NCBI GenBank assembly: GCA_022606425.2
Contig: JAHDVF020000504.1
Span: 917,580-981,579, forward strand
DNA from: Lepidostoma basale
Lineage: Eukaryota; Arthropoda; Insecta; Trichoptera; Lepidostomatidae
Length of the DNA stretch: 64,000 bases
Reading direction: 5' to 3'
The notes below the pieces were generated by a model. It saw nothing but the letters and a program-made list of their open reading frames with translations. It was not told the DNA's origin and did no database searches. Positions 9,985 to 19,819 of the stretch are shown here, in pieces. The first letter of the stretch is position 1, and each line of letters opens with the position of its first letter. The translations under genes and the position numbers were made by a program.

Positions 9985-10125
9985 TTGAATGTCGCCTACG
10001 TGAAGAGTCACAGAAATCGACGCGCGTGCATGACAAATGTCAAGAAAGAAAAGTGTGGCAGTCCATTCTTTCTGCCTACTCTTTCGGGGAGACGGCGTGA
10101 TGGTTAGTTAGTTAGTTATTTGTAA
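9985..10125 (+). mobile_element. RTE-T 3' end
   Basis: Matches the last 140 bp of RTE-T (MTxRCMxVExA.. and VWQSILSAYSFGETA-type reading), ending in GGTTAGTTAGTTAG at about 10102-10117. Confidence 0.8.
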
Positions 10126-10290
10126 TAACATAATCAATAATGAGCCGAAGAAAAAAAGATTTACACCTTATTTTGTTAGAATTAGCGCCTGTTTGATAAT
10201 CCGGAAAAATCGATATCCGGAACAACTTTGGTCCCAAAGACGTTCTACTGTACTCAATTTGTGGGGTGGCATTAGATAAAATGATATTAT

Positions 10291-10322
10291 TAATAATTTC
10301 GCTCCCACTGGAGCTTCGTCAG
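10291..10322 (-). ncRNA. hammerhead-like core with intact CUGACGA box
   Basis: Minus strand: CTGACGA (10316-10322), A, a perfect 5-bp stem II (GCTCC/GGAGC, AGTG loop), then GAAA. The following bases do not form the usual A-U/C-G stem III, so cleavage is uncertain. It lies in a decayed inverted-arm element. Confidence 0.5.
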
Positions 10323-10357
10323 GGTTTTATACAAAAGACACAAAAAAACAAACAAAG

Positions 10358-10515
10358 AGACCATCACGCCGTTTCTCCGCAGGGGTAGGCAAAGAGAATG
10401 GACCGCCACACTACTCTATCCTGGCAAACCTCTCTAAATTCCTTCACATTTATACAACGAGTCATACACGTACGTCGATTCCTCCGACTTCTAACATGAC
10501 CAACCTTTAAAATTT
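10358..10515 (-). mobile_element. RTE-T 3' end
   Basis: Minus-strand copy of the RTE-T 3' block (CCATCACGCCG.. to the block encoding NVGHVRSRRNR), 5'-truncated. 10515-10860 holds no recognised feature. Confidence 0.78.
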
Positions 10516-10861
10516 TATACAAAAGACACTTAAATGTGTAAAAAACATTTTTAGGAACGGAGTATAATCAAATGTTTTTATTATATTCCAAACTCTATGA
10601 GTAAAGTTTTTTGAATAATTACATGTAATATTTGTGTTCATTGGATCTGTTAAATTGAATGATACAAAATTTTGTTTTTGAAATTTGTTCTACTTTAGCA
10701 ACTGATTTTATGCTTACTTATACTTTTGTTATCTTTAATATTCAAAAGTTGCAAATTATATTTTCACATTATAATTTTTAAGCATATACTATATGTACCT
10801 TCATTAATTTCTATTGCTGTAAGCATCGCGAGTTTTGTTATCTTCTTCTTATTCGTATCAA

Positions 10862-11115
10862 TGGCCGGCTTCTTCTTCTTCTTCGAGTGCCATGTTAGGT
10901 CCCCCCGACGTCGGCTATCACCCTGGCGTAGGCCTCTCTGTCCTGTGTCAGACGGAACAACTCCCCCATCCCCTAAATTCCGGTCCACTCTTTGATATTC
11001 TCGACCCAGGACATCTGGGGTCTTCCCACACCGCGCCTACCTTCGATCTTCCCTTTCATGATGAGGTGCAGCAGATCGTATTTCTCGTTGAGTTTCTAGA
11101 CTTCAGATCAGACAA
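10862..11115 (-). pseudogene. RTE-like 3' end with (GAA)n tail
   Basis: Minus-strand coding remnant related to RTE-B: the GRRGVGRPQMSWVENIKEWTG-type block near 10985-11045 and a (GAA)n tail read as CTTCTTCTTCTTCTTC at 10868-10884. Reading frames are broken. Confidence 0.7.
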
Positions 11116-11233
11116 GGGAAATTTTATATTTTATATATCATTGAGATTGTTATAGTTTTCGATTAAATTACAGACATAATATTTTTTTTATAAAACTAAA
11201 CACTTTAAATTTAGCATAATAGTTTATTGAGTT

Positions 11234-11345
11234 TGTAGCGTCAACCGGTTTCACTCTCTAGCGAGCTTCCTCAGGGCTATACACAAACAGTTTGTGTATA
11301 GCCTTGAGGAAGCTCGCTTCAGAGTGAAACCGGTTGGCGCTACTA
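11234..11345. mobile_element. head-to-head hammerhead arms (PLE-A-like)
   Basis: A near-perfect inverted repeat centred at about 11288, with arms of about 54 bp. Each arm reads CTxGAGGA-A-GCTC..GAGT-GAAAC-CG-GTT in its own strand direction. The outer flanks match PLE-type tails ending near 11375. Confidence 0.75.
11235..11282 (-). ncRNA. hammerhead ribozyme candidate
   Basis: Minus strand: CTGAGGA (11268-11274), A, stem II GCTC/GAGT, GAAAC (11248-11252), CG, GTT as cleavage triplet, with a partly bulged stem I formed by GTATAGCC and GACGCTAC. All invariant core bases are present. The plus-strand partner arm has TTGAGGA, a C3 to U change. Confidence 0.65.
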
Positions 11346-11619
11346 GCTGAATATAGTGGTTTATACGAATATAGTGTTTATTTGATTATTAAATTTAATA
11401 TAAAATATTCGAAAAATTGTTTTTCAATTACATTAGTAATATTCAAGTTTAAAATTCACAGTGAGTTTGTTTGGATTGAAACATTGTTTTATAGGTATGA
11501 ACTGAATTAGTATACACACATTTTGGCATCCATACACATGTCATTTAATCCAATAAATAAACTAATTGATATTGAACTTCAATTGTATTTGCTGAATATA
11601 TATTGGATTTATTTATATA

Positions 11620-11659
11620 CTCGAATTTAGCAAAAGCGAAGCGTTGCCGGGTCAGCTAG
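11620..11659 (+). mobile_element. probable Helitron 3' end
   Basis: GCGAAGCG..GCCGGGTCAGCTAG followed by T fits the 3' terminus of insect Helitrons: a GC-rich end closing in CTAG, inserted before T. The 5' end (TC) is not recognised. The preceding 11380-11620 and following 11660-12030 have no gene. Confidence 0.5.
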
Positions 11660-12029
11660 TACTATTATAAAAAAAAAGTGTTTCAATTTAATTTTAAATT
11701 ATGTCTAATCATCAATATAATGGCTTCCTATCAATGTTTAGATGAAGTTACGAGGATAAAATTATAAGGTTTCTTAATGTTGACATATTTATATAAAATG
11801 ATGGAAAAATTGATATGCTTATTGTTAATATTACTGAATTTATAAATAATATGTTACATAATTTTGGTCATAAGTTGGTTGGCCGCTCCTATTGGAATTT
11901 CCATCCATTAGTCCATGTTTGAGTTGCAAAGGACTGGATTCATAACAAAACACTTTTTCGGCAGTAATCAGCAGTAATAATAAAAGTGAAAGAACTTAAT
12001 AAACATCGTTTTATTTAATAAACTAATTA

Positions 12030-12315
12030 ATTAACCATGACGCCATTTCTCCGGAGGGGTAGGCAGAGAGGACGGATCGCCACAATGCTCTGTCCTGGCA
12101 TACCTCTCGGGATTCCTCTACATTCATTCATCGTACCATGCACGCTCGTCAATTATTCAGACTTCGAATGTGGCCGCATTTTAGTGATTGATTAATTTTG
12201 TCATACCATGTTTCTTCGGTCGTCCTCAGCTTCTTTTTCCACTCACGCTGCTTGTGTACAATTTTTTAACCATTCTTCTCTCATCCATTCGTTCCATATG
12301 TCCATATGTCGTTTT
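12030..12315 (-). mobile_element. RTE-T 3' end
   Basis: Minus-strand RTE-T copy running from its terminal CCATGACGCCxTTTCTCC block to the block encoding HMERMxEERMVKK, with several deletions. Its tail is reduced to TTAATTAA. Confidence 0.8.
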
Positions 12316-12344
12316 ATTTAATTATTATTTCAATTATGTCTAAT

Positions 12345-12490
12345 CACCAATTTGTATTTTGTTAGATTGATTAGACATAATTTAAATAATTGACATGTAT
12401 ATTGACACAATTTAAATAATTGATATGTATTTTGTTAGATTGATTAGGCATAATTTAAATAATAATTTTAGACATAATTTAATTATCAAG
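12345..12490. repeat. short direct repeats, ATTTTGTTAGATTGATTAGxCATAATTTAAATAAT
   Basis: Two to three imperfect copies of a unit of about 60-70 bp in AT-rich DNA. 12500-12900 holds nothing recognised. Confidence 0.65.
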
Positions 12491-13103
12491 AGATTCCAGT
12501 AAAATAATTTTGATTATTTAAAAAATATATATTTTGTTATACGTCCAAACAAAATACGTAATACCAGACAGGACAAAATAAAAAAAAAACATTTCTTTCA
12601 CTTTGTAAAGTAGAAAACGGTACTTTAATTCACTTATAAGAACGTTCTCCTTCATTTCACACAAAGGACAAACCGAATTAAAGAGACAAGGAGCGTAAGA
12701 CGTACGAAAAGTTGGAAAATTCCTGCGCCATGCTCAGTTTTGTCACATGTAATGAAATAAAAATAATATCCGCAATCTTTCACCCCTGGCAGGCATAAGG
12801 CTGGGCGTGCAAGATTGTAGTTGTAATGAAGCTAGATATACAAAAACTAATCATGTCCAAAAATTAATAAAATAAAAAAAAGTAAAAAGCATTTAAAGAA
12901 GTTTAGGGTAAGTGGGTAAGGTAAGCAGAAAGTATGGGCTGCCACGCTTTAACCGATGCGGCACTCCATCCTTCTCTTTTCGCCCACGCGAAAGACGCCG
13001 TGTGATGGGTTGCGAACCTCGTCGCCACCAATAGGCATCTCCCGCGCACACTTCGATCGTCCAACGTCCACAAAATAAATCTAAAACAATTTATATAAAA
13101 TAC

Positions 13104-14020
13104 TTTTCTTATTCTTTCGGTGCCGTGTCAGGTCCCCCCAAACTTGGCGATCACTACAGCAAAGGCATCTCTATCCTGTGCCATTTGTTACAGGTTCTGA
13201 AATTTTGTTATTCCTGTCAAATCTTTGATGTTCTGCAGCCAGGACAGCTGCCTTCTACCAACTCCCCGACGTCCCTCCACTTAACCCATTAATATCAGTC
13301 AAAGGAGGTGGTATTTTTCTCCCCTTAGCACATGACCCAAATATGAGACCTTTCTAATTTTCACACTTGACAACAGCTTACCTCTCGCTCTCTGCAGTAC
13401 GTCTGCATTACTGACCCTATCGATCCACGGTATACGGAGCATTCTGCGGTATATATACATCTTGAACGCTTCCAACCGGTTCATTACATTCCCTCTTAGA
13501 GTCCAGGTTTCGCAGCCATATAGTAGAACAGACCATACATAACATTTAATCATTCTTTGTCAGAGTTTCAAGTGTAGATTATCGTTGGAAAATAATGTTC
13601 TCATTTAAACAAATGCAGCTCGCGCAACTTCAATTCTGCATTTTATTTCAATGTCCGGGTCAAGCGCTTTAGTGATAATGCTGCCAATGTATTTAAATTG
13701 GTCGACCATTTCAACATTCGCACCATTAAGTTTCAGAGTGAATATAAAATAGTTAAGTCGCCCAAATTTCATCCATTTGGTCTTCTTTACGTTGATTTTC
13801 AAGCCCAGATCCTCTCCTGCTGTATCAATTATATTTAGGAGTTCTTGAAGATCGGGTATACTATCATTTAAAATAACTGTGTCATCAGCATACCTGATGT
13901 TGTTAACAATAACCCCATTAACCTTCACTCCCAGGCTGAAGTTTTCAATACATTGGAAGACTTGATTGGAATACAAGTCAAACAATAGAGGTGACAAAAC
14001 GCGACCTTGTCAAACTCCTC
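13104..14020 (-). pseudogene. RTE-B reverse transcriptase, C-terminal half, frameshifted
   Basis: The minus frame 13997-13605 starts in the RT palm: LSPLLFDLYSN, then IRYADDTVIL with the catalytic YADD, followed by the LGLKINVKKTKWM thumb motif and DQFKYIGSIIT. After a break near 13560-13605 it continues (13553-13299) with LYGCETWTL, the MLRIPWIDRVSN block and SYLGHVLR. RTE-like non-LTR enzymes nick the target with an APE-type endonuclease and reverse-transcribe from the nick. The endonuclease and fingers are missing here. Confidence 0.88.
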
Positions 14021-14024
14021 TGCG
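13104..14024 (-). mobile_element. RTE-B insertion with 10-bp target duplication
   Basis: A 921-bp, 5'-truncated RTE-B retrotransposon lying exactly between two copies of TATAAAATAC (13094-13103 and 14025-14034) that are single in other P elements. This marks it as a target-primed insertion. Confidence 0.88.
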
Positions 14025-14229
14025 TATAAAATACAATGATATAAAATAAAAAAAAAACAAAAAAAACAATTTAACACATAATGTTCTTTTAGATGGTGAT
14101 GACTTGTCGTCAGCTGTACGATCCGGCATTTAAGTTTTTTTAAATTCATATACCACATATCCACCGTTTCTTTTTAAATTAACTGAATAAGGCACAAGGT
14201 GACTCTAAAATGGCAATGAGTAGGTCACG

Positions 14230-14455
14230 TAGTCAGAAGCTCAGAATAAAAATGAACAAGAAGACTGCTGAGTTGGAGACCGTGGACAGCAAAGAGAAGT
14301 GCAGGGCGACCGCAACTACAGTGGAAGGATGATCTGAACAAACATGTCGAAATAATCTGGATGCAGTCTGCACAAGACAGAGTGACATGGAAGCGAATGG
14401 AGAAGGCCTTTGTCCAGGAGTCGACGGGAATAGGCTGAGGAAGAAGAAGAAAAAC
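14230..14455 (+). pseudogene. RTE-like 3' end with (GAA)n tail
   Basis: Reads PQLQWKDDLNKHVEIIWMQ.., then AQDRVTWKRMEKAFVQ, the closing pattern of RTE polyproteins, and ends in GAAGAAGAAGAAAAA at about 14441-14456. It is 5'-truncated. 14460-14885 holds only an HH-type decayed arm and AT-rich sequence. Confidence 0.65.
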
Positions 14456-14889
14456 AAGGAATTATCAATATTTGATATTGGCTTACACAAGGAAAACATG
14501 TAATTCACATACATTATAAGAAAACTTCTAGAAAAGTCGTTTTCTTCATATTAACTGTTTTTCAATTATTTTTAATAAATATGTTTTTTAACTAATGGTG
14601 TTTTTACTTCAACACCCTGAATATTCTATATTATAGTGACCAAGTGGGATGAAACATAACCACTATTAGGGCATATTAAAATGGACTAAGATTCCTGTGA
14701 AATATCCTTCACTTTTGTTATTACACGAAGTCATAAATCATTCCCACGCTCTAGACATCATACCAAAATTAGCTTTAATAACTTGGGTACATTTTGTACG
14801 CAGTACGCCAGGAAGTTATATTTTAACCCTGCTCTTATAGTTCATACTTGTAGATTGTCTTCTTTTTCTTGACTTTTTGCTTTCCGCTT

Positions 14890-15035
14890 TTTATAGCCGT
14901 TTACGAAATCTCTAATAGGACACCGTCTGCCTGGAAGACCACCTAAGATATTGAGACACAGTTGAATCTCATCGTTTCAGGAGACATGTTATCTTTGTCA
15001 CAGATCGTCGGATCATTTAAAAGAAAAACGAGAAA
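14890..15035 (+). pseudogene. RTE-A 3' fragment
   Basis: HRLPGRPPK block near 14918-14945 followed by the RTE-A closing sequence (TCTCATC..CACAGATCGTCGGATC). Confidence 0.6.
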
Positions 15036-15039
15036 TAGA

Positions 15040-15645
15040 ATATAAGAACTTTGATTTGAATTTGAGATGTCTGGGTGTGGACTGTGTGGAAAAAGGGATC
15101 TACAATGTGAAGTGATGGGACAAGTAAACAAGGCTGTGGTCATTTCAGGATGCTTGAAGAATTCAATTTGGAAAAACCCTGACATGAAAAGAATTTATAA
15201 GATTTGTGTGCGACCTATCATGATAAATGGGATCGAGTGCAGGGCGGACACCACAATCACAAAAAACGCACTCAGAGTGTCAGAAATTAAGACGCTCAGA
15301 AATATATATGGCAAGACACTACAAGAGAGGATAAGGAATACACAATACACGGATAAGAGAGATATGCGAGGTCGAGGATATTGTTAGGTGGGGAAGGCAA
15401 AGGAATATATACTAATATGCACACGTGAGAAGAATGGATCCATCCAGACTTCCCTTCATTGTGTTGCACGGCCAGCCCCAGGTAGACGACCCCCGGGCAG
15501 ACCACCAAAGATATGATCGACAGCTGGGCCTATTTCTCATAAGAAACAGGCCACTAGGCCTACACTAAGAATAAGAAGAATAGGCCTACACTAGGCCCAC
15601 ACTAATATGTAATATATTAGGAACAGACCAATGGTCTAAAATAAA
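15040..15645 (+). pseudogene. RTE-A copy, decayed
   Basis: The plus frame 15067-15387 includes QVNKAVVISGCLKNSIWKN, the KICVRPIMINGIECRADT block and TLQERIRNTQY, the RTE-A region between RT and C-terminus. Later blocks are shifted. It ends near the usual GGAACAGACCAATGGTCTA at about 15610-15632. Confidence 0.82.
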
Positions 15646-15654
15646 AAGAAGTGT

Positions 15655-15770
15655 ATTTTATCTGATGAAGCTCCGGCTGGGGCAAAGCCGGTTAGTTGTT
15701 TAAAAAAGAATAAAGTGATGTAAATACAAAATTATTAAGTGTATTAATATTATATAGAATAATGCCACAC
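15655..15770 (+). mobile_element. decayed hammerhead arm
   Basis: CTGATGA (15661-15667), A, GCTCC/GGGGC stem, then AAAGC in place of GAAAC, CG, GTT. It has PLE-A architecture with a damaged second core strand. Confidence 0.5.
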
Positions 15771-15799
15771 CACGAATTTAGTGCTTAATACAAAAGTAT

Positions 15800-15904
15800 T
15801 GTTTTATTACTTGTTGCATGAATGACATATTTCGCCTGCAGAAGGCTTAGGCAAGAAAAATATATTATATTATAATTCACATAAATTATAAATAAACTTC
15901 TATG
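15800..15904. mobile_element. HH-E arm
   Basis: Contains GAATGACATATTTCGCCTGCAGAAGGC-type signature and the TTCACATAAATTATAA.. continuation of HH-E elements. Confidence 0.5.
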
Positions 15905-16159
15905 AAAAAAATTAACACTCAAATGAATGGTTCGTCTATTTTCATTCCATTTTCATTTCATTTCATTTATTTATTTTAATTTATCCAAAACATTACAAAA
16001 TTATTTTCTAATACACTAAAGATATTTAATCTCAGCAAATATCTTTAGTGTATTAGAAAATAATTCTGTAATGTTTTGGATAAATTAAAATGAATAAACG
16101 AAATGAATTTATAACGAAATGAAAATAGACGAACCATTCATTTCAGTGTTAATTTTTTT
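15905..16159. repeat. 255-bp foldback (long inverted repeat)
   Basis: Two arms of about 125 bp are almost perfect reverse complements around a loop of about 9 nt at 16029-16037. The arms begin AAAAAAATTAACACT and end AGTGTTAATTTTTTT. It could be a MITE or a newly formed inverted duplication; it has no coding content. Confidence 0.88.
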
Positions 16160-16224
16160 CACAAATGTTTTAAAATAATTTTGTTGTTTATGAATGGTTT
16201 CATTTGAGTGTTCTTGTTTTTTCA

Positions 16225-16412
16225 ATCAATCAAATATTAAATGTCGGTCACATGAGGAGTCGGAGAAATCAACGTGCGTGCATGACAAGATGTTTAAATG
16301 TAGAGGAAGCGAGAGAAGTATGTCAGGACAGAACTGCGTGGCGGTCCATTCTTTCTGCCCACCCCTCCGGGGAGACGGCTTGACGGTTAGTTAGTTAGTT
16401 AGTTAGTTACAC
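16225..16412 (+). mobile_element. RTE-T 3' end
   Basis: RTE-T closing block (RSRRNQRACMTRCLNVEEAREVCQD-type reading) with a five-unit (GTTA)n tail at 16386-16410. The coding part ends in GETA/GDGLTVS-type sequence. Confidence 0.85.
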
Positions 16413-16414
16413 TA

Positions 16415-16830
16415 ATGATACATTTAGATATACACAATAATAAGTTATAGATAATTAAATAATATAAAGAGCGAGACACATAAGATACATAAAAAATTAA
16501 TAAAATAAATACACAATTATATAAAAATAAAGACAGTACTTCCCTCAGGTGATCCAGACTATCAAGAAGTACGTCAAACTCCGACGTGATACGATTTAGC
16601 AATAATGTTGCTCTACCTACCGGCATAACCATTGGCAGGTTGGTTTTGCATCGTGGGAAATAAAAAAAATTATGGCAGCTTTGTCGAAGATAATTATCAG
16701 GGAAGAACAGACCTACATTACTCAGGATTTCTGAGTTGCGTATACAAACGCCTATCAGTGATTTCCAATGATTGGTAGTCCAGCATACCCAGCAAGAAAT
16801 CAGTTGGGTATCTTCTTCTCAGTCGTATTT
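16415..16830 (-). pseudogene. jockey-like (Jk) LINE 3' end, diverged
   Basis: Minus frame with LGMLDYQSLEI.. and PVGRATLLLNRITSEFDVLLDSLDHLREVLSLF, clearly related to the Jk C-terminus (VGRAISLLNAVSSEIDVF). Several stops are present. It lacks the (TGATT)n tail. Confidence 0.72.
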
Positions 16831-17340
16831 CTCATGATTGAGGGTCGGGTCTATCCTGTAAACCATTAACCATGGCACCCGTCAGTCTCCAGGCTGCAGC
16901 TAATGAGAGACCAGTCTGATCCCCGATTTGATAGGACCAGCGGCTCGTTGGTCGTCCATGTGGTCGCTTCACTCCACTTTGCCCATGATGATGAGCTTTT
17001 TAAGGTTATCCTGATCTCTCCGGGCTATGTGTCCAAAATATTTCAGCACTCTCTGAGAACACATCCGCGAGAATCTTGCCTTGATACCCAGCTGGTCAAC
17101 GATGGACTGGTTTGTTGTTCTTGCCGTCCAGGGTATACGCAGTATTTGTCGCTAGCACCACATCTCGAAAGCATCAATTTGGACCTCTCTGATGTTTGCA
17201 TAGTTCAAGAATCGCAACCATAAAGGAATATGGAGAAAACAAGGGTTTGAACCAGTGTCAACTTGGTCTTGTTGGAGATATTTTTGTATTGACATATCTT
17301 GGTGAGCTTTGTCATTGCAGTTTTAGCCATTTCTATCTCT
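16795..17340 (-). pseudogene. RTE-like LINE fragment (RTE-B related)
   Basis: Minus-strand remnant with the order expected after the RT domain of RTE-like elements: a region homologous to YLGQ/KLTKI, NQALVFSIFLYGCDS-like sequence, FEMWCxxxILRIPWTARTTNQSIVDQLGIKARF, EYFGHIARRDQDNLKKLI. The frame is broken. Confidence 0.6.
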
Positions 17341-17344
17341 CTTT

Positions 17345-17360
17345 CTCTCTTTTTCTCTCA

Positions 17361-17446
<86 letters not shown>
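17345..17446. repeat. (CT)n microsatellite
   Basis: About 45 CT units, slightly impure at the left edge. The LSLSLS reading is an artefact of the repeat. Confidence 0.98.
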
Positions 17447-17447
<1 letters not shown>

Positions 17448-17449
17448 AA

Positions 17450-17895
17450 TCTCTCTCAGAATCTCCCTCTCGCATTCCCCCATGTCAGTTATCAGCGATA
17501 CAAGATAGATAAATTCGTTCACAACTTCTAAATCTTAGCAACTTAGAGAAGGCCCGTGTTTGTGAGTTGGGTATAGCCAGGGGTAATTACCGTTTTCTTG
17601 TGGTACAAAAAACCTAGGAACTTTTTGTTTACCTTAGGTGAAAGAACCTCGCATGACGATAGTGATGATGATGATGACGATAATGTGTATTTTCAAGCAA
17701 GTGAAAGTTTGGATATATTCTCAGAGGAGAAACTGTTCGACATTCCTACTTCGTTACTCTCCTGTCTTTGCCACATAACAATGTCCCAGCGAGCGATAGT
17801 AAATAGGTTGCAGAGTAATGGGCGATCGATTCTTCCCCGACATTACCACTGGCAGGGGCGGTGCGTGAAAACGACATGATAGTAAAATAAATCCA
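17450..17895. other. no gene recognised
   Basis: A 93-codon plus frame at 17598-17879 contains an acidic DDSDDDDDD run encoded by GATGATGATGA. No homology or splice context supports it as a gene. Confidence 0.4.
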
Positions 17896-17899
17896 TAAT

Positions 17900-18333
17900 A
17901 TGAAAATGCTATAACTGGGATATAGGATTGAGGAGCAAATTGTCAATGTGGTATGTTATGCAGACGATGCTATAATCATAGCTGAAAACAATAATGACTT
18001 ACAGAAAATACTAGACGGACTACATCACGCTTATAAGAAATACAAAATGACGATCTCTGTCGATAAAACAAAATGTATGACCTTTTTCAAAATACCCAAA
18101 ACATGTAACCTGGTTATAGAAAATCAACCCATAGAACAGGTCAGGACAGGAGGTGGGAGGAGCTGATCTGCGGGAAGAAATACAAGACCAAGTAAACAAG
18201 GCAGCTGCAATCTCTGGCGCCTCTAAAATCCACAATATGGAAAAACAAAGACGTGGCCATTAAAAGTAAGATGCGTAAGACCAATAATAACATATGGTGT
18301 CGAAGCAAGGGCAAACACGGTAAGGACCAAACA
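17900..18333 (+). pseudogene. RTE-A reverse transcriptase, 5' half of a split copy
   Basis: The plus frame reads VCYADDAIIIAENNNDLQKIL (catalytic YADD near 17955-17966), the YKMTISVDKTKCM thumb block and then, after shifts, LREEIQDQVNKAAAISGA and TYGVEARANTVRTKQVL. The copy is broken at 18334-18344, where a Penelope-like element is inserted; its 3' half continues at 20187. Confidence 0.85.
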
Positions 18334-18399
18334 AGTTTTATAAATTCTTCATATAAAGCACTCACTTTGTGGATAGACATTTTAAATAATTATATAAAT

Positions 18400-18836
18400 A
18401 AAATAACTTTGTATTTAACCACGGTAGGGTTATTATATTGATGCCAACTAGTTTCGCTTGGACCCAAGCTTCATCAGGGCAGTATAATAACTAAACAAAC
18501 ATAAAATTCTTAGGTGTACATATAATAACAAACAGTGAAATCAGAGTAGGGGGTGCGAGAAGGAAAGGGATAATTGGAACAAATGTTTACCTTTGAAATA
18601 CCAATATTCTAAGAAATGCACATTAGGAGGGGATCAATAGATAAATGGATAAGTAAATAATAATGTTCGAAAATAGCAAATTAGTCGGAAATATAGAATA
18701 ACATTATAAGGTCTATGAGGTATACGTGGATAACAATAAACACAACAAAAATAAGGAAATACCAATTTATAAATAATTACTTAACTTTGCTGGAAATAGA
18801 TTTAGTAATGGGCTGAACGATAAATTAATTTGGTTA
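18400..18836 (-). repeat. PLE-A left inverted arm
   Basis: Reverse complement of 19750-20186 over its full 437 bp. It includes an antisense copy of the last 20 or so codons of the open frame and a minus-strand hammerhead. Confidence 0.95.
18429..18491 (-). ncRNA. hammerhead ribozyme, PLE-A left arm
   Basis: Mirror image of the right-arm ribozyme at 20095-20157, with the same core CTGATGA, 5-bp stem II, GAAAC, TA loop, GTT, and the same two-part stem I. It would act in transcripts read leftwards out of the element. Confidence 0.82.
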
Positions 18837-19819
18837 ACGATAAATTAATTAACGATAAAAATGTTTTCCTTTGGAAGAGATACCTCGATGACGTTTTTTG
18901 TATTTGGACAGGAACGGATCGCCAATTACAATTTTTTTTAACATTTATAAATTCCTTCCATAAACAAATTCAATTTACGGTAGAGACAGGTAATTCTTCC
19001 CTTAATTTCTTAGATCTTACTCTAACAATCACCAACAACCAAATAGATTTTAACATTTACCGCAAACCCTCGTATACTGATATAATAATCCACAATACGT
19101 CCAACCACCCTGTCTCCCACAAACATTCGGCTTTCCATTCTATGATCCATCGCTTACTCACAGTTCCATTATCGCCAACAAATTTTATCACTGAACTAAA
19201 CTTAATTAAACAAATTGCCTTAAACAATGGGTATGAACCATCACTGGTTGATAAAATACTCAACAAAAAACAGAAACAAAGTAACACTAGAAAATTTATA
19301 TTTAACTCAAAATGTGTTGATACAGCGATTCCCAAAGAGTGGAGGAGAATCCTATATATAAACAATTTTTCTACTCGAAGTGTTCAAAACCTTCCTATTT
19401 ATTTGAAACCGGCGTTCTACACGGACAACAATATGGGAAAATTTTTAATAAATTCAAAAGACAAGGAAGACCCCTTAAGCCACTCTGGCATTTATAAATT
19501 GCAATGTGACGATTGCTCAGCATTTTATATTGGTAAAACGTCACGAAATGTAAATGTTCGTGTCAAAGAACATCTCAAATGTCTAACATCAAATGGCTTC
19601 TCCGAATTCGCAAACCACCTAATAGAGTCCGACCATTCTTTTAAATCAGGTGCAAAATTAATTCACAGAAATGATATAGGAATTAGATTAAACAATTTAG
19701 AAGCCTTGGAGATCAAAAAGGCTATAAATAGTAAACAAAATATCATTAATAACCAAATTAATTTATCGTTCAGCCCATTACTAAATTTATTTCCAGCAAA
19801 GTTAAGTAATTCTTTATAA
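18830..19819 (+). CDS. Penelope-like RT (C-terminal) plus GIY-YIG endonuclease
   Basis: A 329-codon open frame. The C-terminal part of a Penelope-type reverse transcriptase comes first: the YLDD catalytic motif at residues 18-21, then GNSSLNFLDLTL (55-65) and YRKPSYTD (77-84). A linker follows with CDDC at 226-229, then a GIY-YIG nuclease: GIY at 220-222, YIG at 233-235, R at 239 and H at 248. The nuclease is thought to nick the target and the RT to prime from the nick. The fingers and the first palm Asp are missing, so this copy cannot be a complete RT. The start Met and first residues come from the left inverted arm, an accident of the rearrangement. No internal stop is present. Confidence 0.92.
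   Translation: MVNDKLINDKNVFLWKRYLDDVFCIWTGTDRQLQFFLTFINSFHKQIQFTVETGNSSLNFLDLTLTITNNQIDFNIYRKPSYTDIIIHNTSNHPVSHKHSAFHSMIHRLLTVPLSPTNFITELNLIKQIALNNGYEPSLVDKILNKKQKQSNTRKFIFNSKCVDTAIPKEWRRILYINNFSTRSVQNLPIYLKPAFYTDNNMGKFLINSKDKEDPLSHSGIYKLQCDDCSAFYIGKTSRNVNVRVKEHLKCLTSNGFSEFANHLIESDHSFKSGAKLIHRNDIGIRLNNLEALEIKKAINSKQNIINNQINLSFSPLLNLFPAKLSNSL

Larger units (their letters stand above)
12906..14175 (-). mobile_element. P element (SINE-like, RTE-T partner), split by RTE-B
   Basis: Minus-strand copy of a non-autonomous family also at 49580-49760, 50428-51000 and 54300-54950. The diagnostic block (GGACGATCGAAxTGTGCGCGGGAGATGCC.. to ..GCCGCATCGG) is at 12950-13075. The remainder (ACATAATGTTCTTTTAGATGG.., CCACATATCCACCGTTT) resumes at 14035-14170 after an inserted RTE-B copy. 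Confidence 0.75.

Noticed and set aside
16384..16412. Telomeric repeat
   Set aside because: The unit is TTAG (4 nt), not the insect TTAGG, and it is the 3' tail of RTE-T copies.
17196..17531. Frame encoding a long LS repeat
   Set aside because: Translation of the (CT)n microsatellite.
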